Below, piece by piece: positions 1-12,685 of a DNA stretch of 64,000 bases. The DNA lies in NCBI GenBank assembly GCA_963402885.1, contig OY727095.1:22635001-22699000 (forward strand), given 5' to 3'. This DNA is from Antedon bifida (lineage: Eukaryota > Echinodermata > Crinoidea > Comatulida > Antedonidae). The first letter of the stretch is position 1; each line of letters opens with the position of its first letter. The notes under the pieces are model-generated. The model was not told where the DNA came from. It did no database searches and worked only from the letters and a program-made list of their open reading frames with translations. A program made the position numbers and the translations under genes.

Positions 1-158
1 CCTACTACTGATCATGTTTCAATAAGACACGTACTCCAAAACAAGATGTTCGACAAACATTCTAATTACTGTTGAACCTATAACCAGTTGGAGAAATGGA
101 GAATGCTGAAACAAATATTTAAAGTGGTGTAAAATGAATTAGCATCAGTGCAACTTAC

Positions 159-3100
159 CTCTTGACAGACTTTGACACAGGAGACAGCCGAGGGATCTGG
201 GTACCATTGGCGCTGATCTGTACAGATGATGTGTTTTGAGCGCGATTTCCACGTGTAAGTTATAGGCTCACCATTGTCGAATATCGCTTCATGACCATCT
301 GCACAGGCTGCGGTGCAGTTTGTACCTATTTATAAATCAAGCCAAATTTTATTTTGATTTAAAGAGTTCTTATTTTGTATTTAGACACAACCACCTCACT
401 AATTTTTTAACTCCAAATTTTACTTATTTTTTTTGACAAACCAGAAATATAAAAACAAATATGGCCTAGACACTGATAAAAGGATAATGATGAGGAGAGA
501 CAGAGCAATTAAAACCCATGGGGCTTGTCTCGCCAAAAGTAGGCTTACAATTACAGTAAACAGTATCGCCTCTAAATTTCAAATATTGCTTTAGAGATAA
601 TTTAAATTTAAAGACACACACTGTTCGTTATAAATTCTAGAATTCATCGAGCATGGAATAATATTGTTTTGTTTCTGTGGTGATTTATCGTGAAGGAAAA
701 CAAATATTATTAGATTTTTCAGTGAAATACCGGGTCTTCCCCAATTTGTATTAACAGATTCTACCGAAGGAAATCAACGAGACATCGTATAGCTAGCATA
801 CGATGCTCGTACGTTACACTGCTGCTCTTTTCCAGCTAGGACTACAAAACTAAGCCTGGATAAGGTAGACTAAGAACCTCTACGAGAGAACATTCGACGC
901 GAGCTACGGGTATTGTTTTTCTCTTTTTATCATAATTAACCTCAGAACGTACATTTTAAGACACAAAATGCCATGGTTTTAATATTTTTAAAGATGTTTT
1001 TACAAAATGTAAACTTTTAAGGCAAGGAATGACCTGGTTTAGTATTTTGAAAGTTATTATATGAATTGATTTACAAAATGTAAACAATTGCAGGAAAAGT
1101 AAGTAAAAGTTAATGGAATTGTGTTAGAGATAATAATGTATAAAAAGAGGAATGCAGTACTAGTAGAAATGATGTAGAGAAAATATAAAAACAATGTGCC
1201 GCTGGAAAATGTTATTTGTAAAAAATTGTTCGTAAACAGATGATAAAAACAAACATTGTCAATATAATAATATGTATAGTGTATTGAAATGAAAATGTTT
1301 AGAGAAAAATATATGTAAATAGATAGGAACATATGCATGGAAATAAAAGTGGGATGAACCCACAAAAAAAAACATATTACAAACATACCAATGGTGTAAG
1401 TATTTAAATTACAGGTAAACTTCACTTCGTTGCTATTTTCAGGTTCTGGACAGTGGTGAGAGTCCATATTTTGACGACAACCTTCAAACGCTTCATCCCA
1501 AGTCTTATCCCAGCCTTTTTTCAAACACTTTACAGTAGCCTAAAGAGAACATCAACGATTAAAATAACATTGTTATTATTACATACTGATGTTGGTGATT
1601 GGAATTTAGTTATGTTTAACTATCAAATGTAAATAATTGTAAAACAACTGTAGGCCTACACAAAATTATACTCGACTTAAATCTATATGTGACATATAGA
1701 GAACAAAAGAAAAGCGCTATACACGACGATAATACACTCTTTTAAACGAGCATAAATCTATTGCACCTGGTGTCAAATACAAACATCCTACCAAGTTTTT
1801 AAGTCCGTCAACTCCATAGTCATAATAACTGCTTTACCACGGATATGATTTGGAAAGAGTTGTAATAATATTTAAAGAGTATGACCGTTTCCGAGTGACT
1901 AGGATTGCGAGATTAGATTTTACAAATTCCCATGCCTTGCTAGAATGGTACAAAGATGAAATGGCTTAAAAGGCCCATTTACACTAGGACGATAACGATC
2001 GACGATAAATATATAAGCATACATTTTGTTTACATAAAACAAAAGAAATTAGAAGGTTTTCGTTCTAGAACTATAGGACAATCATTTATGCTGTCTTTGA
2101 TAAAATAATACTTTTTAAATTCCAATCAAATGACGTCATGATAAACACAAACCATAACATTGTTGTAAGAGCAAACATATCGTGACAATACATATTTTTG
2201 CTCTTACTAATCATGACGTCATTTGATTGGACGTGTGAAAATATCATTTTCATCAAAGGAAGCATAGATGGTTATAGTTCTAGAAAAGTGTTTATATTTG
2301 TTTTGTTTTATGTACGAAAAATGCATATTTGTCTATTTATCGTCGATCGTTATCGTCCTAGTATAAATGGGCATAAACAGAAAATTTTCAAAAATACTCA
2401 CCACGCTATCGATGGTACCTGGACAATGAATTCTACATTCACTATGAAGATAATTGCCATTACTGCAACTATACACTCCGTTATAGAAGGAAGGAGGAGG
2501 AGTACATTCTCTACGGACACACGACGGACCTAACCATTCGAAATTATCTCCACATTTTAGACGAATTCGTCGGCTAATAAACAAACATAATTCAGATAAG
2601 TTAAATTTAGCGTTTAAAATGTCTTGTAAATAATAATAAACATATTACAGATATACCAATATATTTTTTGTGCCTTTTTTCAAACATTTTATGATCGGGA
2701 TTCAGACAATAAATTTCTTTAAAAAGATTTGAAATGATGAATTATGAGTGTTAATGGTAACGTCATTGAACTTTTCTATAAAATATTCAACTTACCTCTT
2801 TGGATTATCTTTAATGTGGTATCCAGCTTTACATTTAAAAATAACGTAGCTTCCAATGGTAAACGTGATTTTCTGATTAGGAACTTGAAACGAGTTTTCT
2901 GGTTCTGTTGGTGATGCACATTCTTGTTGACAAAATGCATTTGGTAAAGAATATCCACCATCATCTAAACAGGTTACACGGTTATCTGTTCCTAAAATAC
3001 ACAATGTTTTTGTGTTTAATAGCACTTTGTTGTAAGATAGGCTAACAGGCAACGTGTTTGCATTGAATAACCAAGGGCCACGTTTATTTTTTAAATTAGT

Positions 3101-6100
3101 ACCTATCAACTCAAACAATATTTGATAATTTTCGACGAATGGAATCATTGACTAAAAGGAAAGGAAACGTAATTACCTTGCATTTTTGCTGCTGCATTGC
3201 ATTCAAAATTACAAGTACTTCCATAGAGCGTTCCTTCTGGACATGAAGTCACTGCGTAAGGGACGTTAGGAAACCCACAATCAACAGGTGTACATATCAC
3301 TTGGTGGTCTTCCCACTGGTCGTTTACACACATTATCTGGCAAGACAATAACACTGTTAAGAGCCGTTCTCTCGTAAAGCGTGGTTCCCACTAGCGACGC
3401 AACACAAGGACGTAACGCAACGCAAGTGAATTGATGGCTTATTCGCTTGTGATTGCTAACTGTCTATAACTTCATTAGTTAAAACGCTTGCGTTGCGTTT
3501 ACGTCCTTGCGTTACGTTCTAGTGGGAACCAAGCTTTAAGCTTGGTTCCCACTAGGACGCAACGTAAAGGACGTAACGCAAAGCAAAGTGATTTGACCAA
3601 TCACAAGCGATAAATTAAATTATTCCAAACAGTCGCTTGGGAACCAAGCTTAAGAATAAAAGAGTTGGTGGCAAAATGTTTGTGTATTAGGTTTGTTTGT
3701 TTGTGGTTAGGATGGTCATGTGGGATCTGCTGCTGATGTAAGCCAAATTGAAAAGAAAACAAAAACATGAAAGAGGTCCGAGCTCTAATTAATGAGTTTA
3801 CATACATAATGCATTATTCTTATACATAAACTATTTATTTTTCTTCAAATCAAATAAATAAAACAAAAATATCGTTTATCAAAACATTACCAATATCCAT
3901 TAAAAAAAACCCAGGAAAAATGAAATTTGCCCGTTGCCATGGAAACATAGGTGTGGAATAAAAAATACTCTCTTTTGATTTCTCTCAACAGATATATATA
4001 TTATTATAGTCATGTGCAAACTTTGAAAGAAATCATTTTAATCTGTCACTATTTGTTACATTTCTTTGATTCTTACATACATATGGAGTATTAATATTGT
4101 ATTTATGTTCAAGATTGAACCAATCTTACCTTATATTTGTATACTGGTCTGTAACCTTTGTTGCATTGTATAGTATAAATGTCTCCTTCTTTCACAATAT
4201 CACCTACTTGTCGGTTAAGAGTTGCGTGCTGCACCTCTGGAACTATACATGTGGGCATATCACACGAGTACCGGTTACACTGTTTGGTAACTGGATTGTA
4301 CAGATCATCATCACCGCACGATTGTAAATTGTATAGGTCAAAATCTTTCAAAGATCTTAGGCGAACACCTGAAATTCTGACATATTTGTAATCGAACTCG
4401 ATGAGGACTTCGCGTGAGTAGTAAAATCTTTTGCTGAGGTCGTGTTCTACATTAAAAGTGGCTGGGTTGGAAGCACACAGGAGTGGTACATCTTTGTTCA
4501 AAACATGATTAACTCCTATGTAAATACAAACAAATTAAAATACATTTTTAAACAATGGTCTTTCTAAAATAAAATTAAAAGAGTTATTATTTTGTTTTAT
4601 TAATATGAAATAAAGTGTAAATAAATCTTTATAACCAATTTATTTAAATATGTTCATTCTTAGCATACCTCTGGTGTCGACTAACGTAACAGATGCTCTT
4701 GTAGGAGGTGTTGTCCGTGATGTCACACCATCGCCAGCGATATAAATCAGAACTCTAGTCGCAACTACTTCTATAGGAAACCCAACCTAACATCAGACAA
4801 AAAATAAATAACTTTTTGAATTTACAAAAAAGAATAAGTTCTAATGTTAGCACCACTGGGAAAAATGTTACCTGACCTTGCACAACTTTTTCAAAAATAT
4901 CAATAGTCTTCAAAAAATTCAGAAAATAAACTATATATTATTATTAGTAATATTACCTTCAACCATATATTTTGGTCATGAAAACCGGCCCTGCATGGAT
5001 ACCATACAAATTCCTCTTTTAACTCGTTGCTACAAACCTTTGATAAAAAAAAATATAATGAATCGTAGTTTATTCCAAAAGACCACTACTTTTAACATTT
5101 TTCGGGGTTTACCATGGTACTCTTTTTCTATTAATATTTGGTTTAAGTTAATGATAAATTAAACATTATACAAGTAGATGCAAGTTGGGGATGGGCAGTG
5201 CATCTGCAGTAGCAAGAAGGGAGTGACAACAGATGAACATATTGACAGAAAGTTAAGACAAAAACGCAAATAGAGGAGCGACATCTCATCTTATACATGA
5301 ACAACTTGGGCGAGAACAGAGAAGACCAGAAGGAAATTGCAGATGCTTGAGAAAGGATACACCCGACAAGGGATGATGGAGCCGAGATTAGGAACAAAAC
5401 ACAGCACTATAAATAACATAAGTTATTTGATTACCTGATCCCTCGGGGGTTCTCCATAGATGTTACTCTCTGAACACTCTGTTCCTTGATATCGTGGGTT
5501 GCCTCGGGCGTACGAAGCCCACTGATCATAGAATCTTGGCGGAGTATAAAAACCACAATCTGCAACGTTCGTCTCCTTCTCAAAATCCTCGCAGTGACCG
5601 TCACTATCATAACGGTAACAGAGGCTAGGCTCACCTGAAATAAAAACAAAACTACATTCACAAAAAATACACAGTATTTTTTGAAGGTAAACAGCTACAT
5701 TTATGGTGATAAATCGATGAATTAAAAGTTCTGCGCAATTTAAATACTAATACATACACAAAAACTCATAAAATATTATTAAATTACAATTAGCATAACA
5801 AGAACTTACCCTTACAACTGAAATCTGTTTCCTCGTTACAGTTGACGTTACAGCCGTCGTGGTTGAAGACATTTCCATCGTCACATGACTCATCACTAAA
5901 ACCCCCAAAAAAGAACACATTTTATCTAATTTCTAATAATAGTAAGCATTTGTCGCACTAGTAGTATAGACTTACTTAATTGTTCTTTTATTTAAGAAGA
6001 TTTCGATATAAACACTAACCTCTCAATAATACCGTTTCCACAAAAGCTAAATCCCGTTCCGATGACAAGTGGTGGTGATAAGTCAGTTATTGTGTTTTCT

Positions 6101-9100
6101 GAGCTTACACCGACACGGTAGGTATATTTTGTAAATTTGTTGACAGAGCTAGAAATTAATAAACATATTTTCTATTATGGTGATATTGGTAAACAAACAA
6201 GAATAAAAGTGTTTTTATTCGTTTAATAGAACTATTTTGGAAATGGTCATTGAAACTTACTCGTCCACAAATGTTGTAGAATCTACCAGTTTCTCGACTT
6301 CTCCCTCAAATGGTGGATTTCTTGTCAGGAGGTACTTGATCGGCTTACAAGACTTACAACCACGATGCTCAGGTTTTGATATCAACTGGACAGAATCAAT
6401 TGCAACATAGAGGCCATTTGTATAGATTATCACAGATTTCACTGGTTCCATAACGTTGTTGATTCTTGTGCTGTAGGGGATGTCACAATAAACGTCAGGG
6501 GCACCTAGACTGATTCGAGTTCGGTTGACAGTCACTAATTCAATATCGTGGATTGCTCGATCAGTGCGTACTGTCGTCACCCAGACAGTCAGTCTTGATG
6601 GGATTACTGGATATTTAAAATTAACCTTTAGTTTGCAGAATTCGCATTCGTTTTGATCTATCAGCCAAGCTACGGGGTTTATAGCACATCTGGCACTGTT
6701 TGGAGGACCTATATACAACAATAAAGAAATTTAATAATTAATTGAACAGGATTTTTACATATGAAAGCCAATACACGCGTAAGACATGCGGATACAATGC
6801 CACAATATTAAATCTCAATGTATATAATAATGCGTAAGAACACTAACCCGTTGCTTGTTGCGGTGAATAATCACCATATGTAATTTTAGAATGTGGCGAG
6901 GAAGCTGTGTCACCATACTGTATAAGAACATCTCCTGTCATGCACTCCTGGCACAGCTCAGAGTTTAACGCAACGTTGTGGCCGCTAAGTGGAGGCTGCC
7001 ACGCCAATGTAAGCGAATTACCTAACTTGGAGATCACATTTGGCGGTAAAGGCATAACTGAAGGTCTTCTTTCTTGTTGCCATGACTGAAAGAAAAGATC
7101 CAGGTAACAATGCATGCGAGCCGCCTGCTGAGGAGTGAAGGTGCTGGTGCATGAATCATCTAAAAGAAAAAAAAATGTACAATGTTGATGTCTTTTTTCT
7201 TGCTATCTTCTTTTTTCTTGAAACACATTTCCCGTAAGGTAGTGTTTCGGGTTGTAAATCAAATAAATTAGTTTGGTTATTAAAACATTATATTAATTAT
7301 AAACAATTGTTTGTTACTTTACTTACTTGCGTAGCTCATGTAATTCGTAAACGGTGTGTCATAAAAGTGACCTAAACCACAATGCCCATCAGACTCTTTC
7401 GGTAACGGATCCCGACAATATCTATTCGAAGGTGTTGGGTTGGTATCGGCTATTAGATCACCAATTTCTAGGCTGGGTTCAGTTTCAAAACATTCATCAT
7501 CGCAAGTCATCTCTGTGACACCATGGAAGACATGCCATAAACCTAGGCTGTGACCAACCTCGTGGATAAGCGTGTCCATTAATTCTTGTGCACCATATGC
7601 ATCGGCATGTACTATAATACCACCTATAGATGAAATGACACAATTTAGATAAAACAAAAGACAGGAAACTTGTTTATGAAAGTATGATTATATTTGTTTA
7701 ATCCTAACTTATTTCTCCATGCTTTAATTAAAGGTTTCTAACGGTTTTATTAAAAAAATTTAAAAAAGACATATAAACTAATATTTCTTTCTCTTATGTT
7801 GGTTAAATTTAAGTTACTTTGTTCCTGAATTGTTGTTTAGATAAACCTAATAATATAAATAGTGAAGAATGATTGTTCATGCTATACGGTGAGGACCTAC
7901 TCAACAAGCCTTCTTTCAAATTATACGAAGTAACGCAATTGAAACAAATTTGGTTTCCGGAACAATCTTACCTTGCGTACCATAAACGTTAACATCCCAT
8001 GGCATTGTGGCTACGCCCAAGAATGATTTTTCAAAGTAGGCACCAACGTAGATGTTTAGGTATTGAACAGATTCCAATCCAATGACGGTCTTGAATTCCA
8101 TTTCTCCAATAAACATACTGAAAATAAAATTCAATATTAGGCCTTAATAACAATAAACAATAAGCAGTAGTAGTTAAAAAAAAAAAAAATTGAGCTCAGG
8201 GCAAGTTATACATGGACAGAATCTTTCTTTAACACATTTCCACACAATGTAGATTATAAAAACAAAATATTGTAGATACACTTACCAGTATCGTGAAGAT
8301 GGATCAAAGCAAGTTTCAGCAGTGTCTGTGACGTCAGGATCACAACAATCTCCTCTATCCCAATCATGGTACGCTTTGTTACAGTCTGCGTCACACTTCT
8401 TATTACCAATAAGAGATGATGGACATTTAGAATTACGAACATCGCAATCACCACCATCATTGCCAGTATACTCTGGACTACAGTTCGGATCACACTTGCC
8501 ATTTCCAACATCTTTAGACCCGCAATTAGGAATAATTTTTTTGCTCCTTAAGGTAGTGTTTCTTATCATATGATCGTGTCTGAGAAAGGTGATGTTATAA
8601 CTATTAATTGCTTTGTTGAGTTCATTATGCTGCCTCTCAATTTGTTCTTGTGACAACAGTGGGTTTGAACCATCGTCGTTTGCTATATTGATCAATCGAT
8701 AGCGTACTATTTTTGAACGACGCAGCGAACTCCTGTCTATATACGACCTCATTACAACTGGATTATCGCATACAGTTATACCACATTTTGGAGTTACCAA
8801 ACTTAAGTCATGCTTCTTACTGGAGAGATCTGATGGAATAAGTTCTGGAAATTCACCTTCTTTGCTTGACCATCTTGTGAAGTTATCAAACGGATCCCAG
8901 AAAACAAGGTTTCTGAAGATGTCTTCAAATACATGTGATTGGTTATTATACAACTGCGCAACCTCACGATGTGACAACGCTCTGGACCATAAACGCATGT
9001 CATCCACAGCACCTCTAAACTGGACACCAAGTTCAAACAAGCCACCAAATTCAAGCTCCTTACACTGTCGTTTAAATTCTTTGAAGATAGGGCGTTTTTG

Positions 9101-10143
9101 TCCAGTTTTTGAAGACACCATAGCACCATTAATGTACAGCTTTATAGTTGATTCATTGTAGGTAGCGGCGATGTGGTACCATCGGTGGACGTGGTAGCGA
9201 AAGGGAGCCGATGCGAAGCGGTCATCCTTAAGCTGGAAATACAGATGAGCATCTTGTTTTTTCCTGCCGGTTGTGACGCCAATCCCCCAGTCACTCGATT
9301 TTAATAATCCTTCGCATTTGTCTCTAAGACCTACAATTTCAAAAACAATTCACAATTTTTTGATCATCATTATTAAACTTTGCTAAAACAAAGATTGTTT
9401 TCGACGGAATTACTAAACTTTATTAAGGAGTTTGTTGGCGTAGTATTGGTATTACAAATAGTACAATAACAGAGAACATGTTGAATTGTGTTTCTTTTAA
9501 AGTATTTACTCTTGTTTTATTGCTATTAATCTAAGGTATACGAGTTTGGGGAAACACTTATTTAAATTATATAAATATAATACTACTAAATGTCTATTCC
9601 ATGTGTTACATTTTCCGATTTCCGCACATTTGTTTAAGCAACTTAATATTTCACATGATTATAAGTTATATGAATAAATGCCCAAAAACTATGAAATAAT
9701 CTACCAAAATATGATGTAATTTCATTACATGTGTTGTTTATAAACAATTAATGCAGTTTATTACCGACGGTTAGACGTCAATTACACATACACTTTACAT
9801 AACAAATAAATACCTTACCTATAACACCAGTTTTTCCAGCTTGCCCTCCTTCAAGCTTCATCCAAAATGCAACAGAAAATTTTCTTCTTGGAATAATTTC
9901 AATATTTGTCAAACGAAGAACACCAGACGTCTCCGCAAAATAAGCAGCGTAATCCGTGGGGTCAACAGGGTCAGAATACTGTATGTGTCTGGGGAACTGA
10001 GCATGGTCATCCCGCTTTGTACGGCCATGAGATGTCAAACATTGTCTCCCTTTTGGATCTTGTTGCTCTGATTTTCCATAAGCACGTCCACCGGTCAAAA
10101 CAATACCAACCACGAGTAAAAGTAAGAAACTAGATACTGCCAT
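159..10143 (-). CDS. PAPPA: Pappalysin (PAPP-A-like) metalloprotease, copy A, 3' end off window
   Basis: Secreted metzincin protease; vertebrate relatives cleave IGF-binding proteins. Seventeen exons are visible, read from high to low coordinate: 9819-10143, 8286-9330, 7972-8117, 7327-7623, 6848-7159, 6261-6708, 6020-6148, 5810-5895, 5435-5634, 4957-5037, 4669-4786, 4130-4515, 3177-3336, 2796-2991, 2402-2573, 1389-1539, 159-325. All have GT-AG borders and matching phases. The start is the ATG at 10141-10143, followed by a hydrophobic signal peptide ([16 protein letters not shown]) and an RTKR furin-type site near residue 41. A laminin-G-like region comes next, then two LNR modules (about residues 403-457), [11 protein letters not shown] (526-536), the Met-turn YMSY (600-603) and sushi modules to residue 1473. 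The final LNR3 exon lies left of position 1. Compared with copy B there are at least four replacements: P/S in LNR1, N/D in exon 6, D/G in exon 13 and A/T in exon 16. All indels seen between the copies are intronic. Family assignment is very safe; PAPP-A versus PAPP-A2 is not resolved. Confidence 0.92.
719..1060. repeat. Dispersed repeat 'U', copy in last visible intron of gene copy A
   Basis: Shares ordered blocks with 32215-32670 and with 39175-39588 plus 45755-45870. Common words include ACCGGGTCTTCCCC, a TAGCTAGCATACGATG-type block, CGACGCGAGCTAC and AAGGAATGACCTGG. No coding capacity seen. Its type is unknown. Confidence 0.6.
1971..2372. mobile_element. MITE with ~40-bp TIRs next to an exon (gene copy A)
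   Basis: The ends are inverted copies: GGCCCATTTACACTAGGACG at the left and its complement (CGTCCTAGTATAAATGGGC) at the right, continuing through a GATCGACGATAAATA block. It is a plain non-coding DNA transposon of about 400 bp. Its right end lies about 30 bases from the splice donor side of the exon at 2402-2573. Related copies are at 21258-21659 and 56838-57246. Confidence 0.75.
3378..3652. mobile_element. Back-to-back inverted-repeat MITEs (gene copy A intron)
   Basis: Inverted copies of a GGTTCCCACTAG end followed by CGCAACG/GGACGTAACGCAA blocks. A first palindromic unit runs to about 3537, and a second starts at once with CTTGGTTCCCACTAGGACGC and closes with GGGAACCAAGCTTAAG. Non-coding, in the intron between the exons at 3177-3336 and 4130-4515. 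Lacks 14 bases that copy B keeps. Confidence 0.7.
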
Positions 10144-10185
10144 GCTTGGAGTCAAATGTATAAGCAGTGCTAATCTTAACTACTG

Positions 10186-10255
10186 CCTTAAATACAATAC
10201 TCAAATGGGAATAAAATGTGTTTTCTCTACTGTGTACTAATGAGTTGCTGATTGG
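10186..10255 (-). promoter_or_regulatory. Core promoter of pappalysin copy A
   Basis: On the minus strand a TATTTAA box lies at 10188-10194, about 45 bases upstream of the start codon. A CCAAT box (ATTGG on plus) lies at 10251-10255. The spacing suits a short 5' leader. The same block is present in front of copy B, so each copy carries its own promoter. Inferred from motifs only. Confidence 0.45.
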
Positions 10256-10380
10256 CTGCGAAACATGGGCCTGTACCAAGGTGTTGTAAAAGCCTTTGTT
10301 TGGTTCAATAACACCTTTACGCCTTTATTCTGATTCATTGTTTTTTTTTTACAATTTGCATACTTAGCAGATGTACTATT

Positions 10381-10620
10381 TTCACCTCCGCCAAGGAAGT
10401 ATTTGTTGTCGATCGCGTGTGTTTGTTAGCAAGATTACTCAAAAAGTTACTGCAAGATATTTACCAAATTGAAACCACAGATAGATATGTGGTCATGGAC
10501 CACTTTTTACTATTATTTTCAGACCTGCTAGTGTTAAAAGATAGGAGACAAAAGCCGGCGAGCAGTCTTAAAGTAACAACTACTTGTCCAAAAAACTTCA
10601 TTTTTGCATAAGAGGCAAGA
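10381..10620 (+). repeat. Dispersed repeat starting with a CACCTCCGCCAAGGAAG motif
   Basis: Begins exactly where the duplicated block ends. It reads CCTCCGCCAAGGAAG, then GTGTGTTTGTTAGCAAGATTAC and CTCAAAAAGTTA, a motif I recognise as a widely dispersed short repeat in many animal genomes. The complement of its first bases recurs at 32190-32206. No gene. From about 10620 to 11460 I see nothing recognisable. Confidence 0.5.
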
Positions 10621-11462
10621 GTTATTTGTATATAAAAACATAATTTGATTTAATGTACAAGTTTTTTTATATGAGTAGTTAAAACAGTTATTTCTTTTCA
10701 CCCGCTTGTTTTTGGGTGTTTGCTGTTCTATTGTTAGTCAACTGAAACTAGTTGATTTGGTTACAAACTATTACACCAAATTCGCATACACATGGTTGTA
10801 GTGAAATTAGCCTAATCACACAAAGCATTAAGAGACAAAAATAAAAGATATATATTTTTTTCCCGGAGAATTTTACAGTAGGCGGACGTATGCACAGTTT
10901 CTTTGACACCATTGTGAAAGTGACAAAGGCAACATAAGATGGGCGTATACGATTCACAACATAAGTACTCCTATCTTTTTATGTTCACACTAAACAAATA
11001 TTTGAGTTGAATATTTCTTGAGTTCGAGGCAGAGCCAAGTTAAATAGAGCAGTAAATCTGTCAACGAATGAAATAGTCTCACTATTCAACACATACAAAC
11101 ATTCATTATTTTTTAGACTAATGAACGATTGAGGGCTCAATCATGTTTTGAGCGAGAGGGACACACACAACACTCTGTACACTATCTTGAGGTATATTCA
11201 GAGCGTCATTTCGTCGGCATTCTCTACTTCTACGGAGCGCCATTTATGCCTTTATTTACTTCCGAAATAGAAATAGTACTACGGTAACTGGTTCAGTGCA
11301 CAAAATTTAACACCAGTGGAGCACAGTGATATAAAATAGAAATAAGTCTTAGTGCTGAGGCAGGGAGAGCACATTTACCATCTTTTTTTTTTTTGGGTCT
11401 CGCCAACTGCTTTGATGGTTTAAATTTTATGTTTAGCGCCCTCAATTTATTTTAATGTAAAA

Positions 11463-11620
11463 AAAAGGGGATTAATTCTCTTCGTTACGTGTTTAGAAGA
11501 GAATTAATTTTATCTCATCGTAGTTTGGTATGCCGTGCGTTTGTTATGCAAATGAGTGTGCACATGTGCTGTGGGAAAGATGGTATTGTTAGTCATTCGC
11601 GATCAACACACAACACAATT
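11463..11620 (+). repeat. Octamer-bearing dispersed repeat, copy 1
   Basis: Contains AATTCTCTTCGTTACGTG, TTTAGAAGAGAATT, TTTGGTATGCCGTGCG, then TTATGCAAATGAGT (with an ATGCAAAT octamer) and GGTATTGTTAGTCATTCGCG. The same ordered words occur at 12225-12345 and 48085-48420, the last one directly in front of a DIRS element, so this may be a solo end of that family. Nothing recognisable from 11621 to 12160. Confidence 0.55.
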
Positions 11621-12164
11621 TTTGTTTTGTTAATCTTTTACATTATAATTCTACCGTTACACATTATAGTGTATTTTTAAATATCCGTTTTATGCAAGAT
11701 ATTGTATTGTAGGCCTACTAATATTATGTTGTGAATAAAAGTTTATGGTAAAATAAATAAATAAATATGTTTTAAGCAGATCTTCGAAATTGAAGCATAT
11801 GAAGTTTTTTAAAACCCAACCTAAAATTCGAATCTGGATAGTTGAAATTGAACATTATAATTATCAAAGGTGATAATTGTAATTGTTTTCTAAATTATAG
11901 AAATATTAAAATTAGTAAGTAGGCTTTTGTGTGCTAGCTCTGTTTGTATTTCATAATTTTGTTTTGTTAAATTACCGTCACGGCCGCGTGCATTGCATGT
12001 CTCACACTTGGGAAACAATCACCATTGTATGGCTGGTCCTGAAGACTATTTCGTTTCATAATTTCCGGGGAATAAGCTTTCATTCTTAGCTCTGCCCCAA
12101 CCATGGTGAGCTTAACTGGAGACTTAATATTTAATTTCATATTTCAATAAATATTTTTTCAAAA

Positions 12165-12360
12165 TTGTCTTTGCTCAGCCCCAATCACGATGGGGTAGTA
12201 AAGACTCTTATATATCATGTTTCAAAATACTATAGGCGTTATTTCTGGGGACCTTGTAGTTATTTTAAACAGTTTGGTATGCCGTGCGTTGTTATGCAAA
12301 TGAGTTTGTGCAGGTGTAATGGGGAAGATAGTATTGTTATTCTTGAAAAGAACCCCATGC
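12165..12360 (+). repeat. Octamer-bearing dispersed repeat, copy 2
   Basis: Second copy of the 11463-11620 family: AGTTTGGTATGCCGTGCG, TTATGCAAATGAGTTTG, GGGGAAGATAGTATTG. The left part is more diverged. No protein supported. Confidence 0.5.
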
Positions 12361-12527
12361 GGAAAAGAAGCTTACCCGTTGAAAAGAAGCCCACCGTAAC
12401 CAAGAGTACTAAAAAATGAGGAACACATGGGCTCTTTTTAGGGTTTTATGGTGTCTATTTAATGGAAAAGTGAATGCCATACAAAATAATAAAAAAAAAA
12501 AAAACAATATTCATAAAAAAAATATCC

Positions 12528-12600
12528 GTCGAGGTTCGAACCCAAGCTGATAGCACTCAAAACTGAGCATTACCCGTTGCACCACAAACTGAAACATGAC
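12528..12600 (-). pseudogene. tRNA-like sequence, degenerate
   Basis: On the minus strand there is an A-box-like TGGTGCAACGG and, about 30 bases on, a good B-box GGTTCGAACC. I could not fold a clean anticodon stem, so this is a decayed tRNA or a tRNA-derived SINE head rather than a working tRNA. Confidence 0.4.
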
Positions 12601-12685
12601 TGAACAGCTGATAATAGTCTTATACGTGTATTACGTAATTCATCATTACGTCATAAATATCCTATTAATCTTGCTAAAACTTCTT

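Larger units (their letters stand above)
1..10380. repeat. Duplicated block, copy A
   Basis: Matches 19287-29631 almost base for base. The offset between copies drifts only from 19286 to 19287, 19237, 19251 and 19252 and back to 19251, because of small intronic indels. Similarity stops abruptly after TGTACTATT at 10380. The left limit is outside the window. Confidence 0.95.

Noticed and set aside
5143-5397. 84-residue frame inside a pappalysin intron (also 24395-24649)
   Set aside because: Lies wholly in an intron, has no partner exons, and its plus-strand reading looks like a broken transposon scrap.
10144-10155. Four extra N-terminal residues (TTG start) for pappalysin copy A
   Set aside because: The ATG at 10141-10143 directly precedes a clean signal peptide; TTG is not a usual start in animals.
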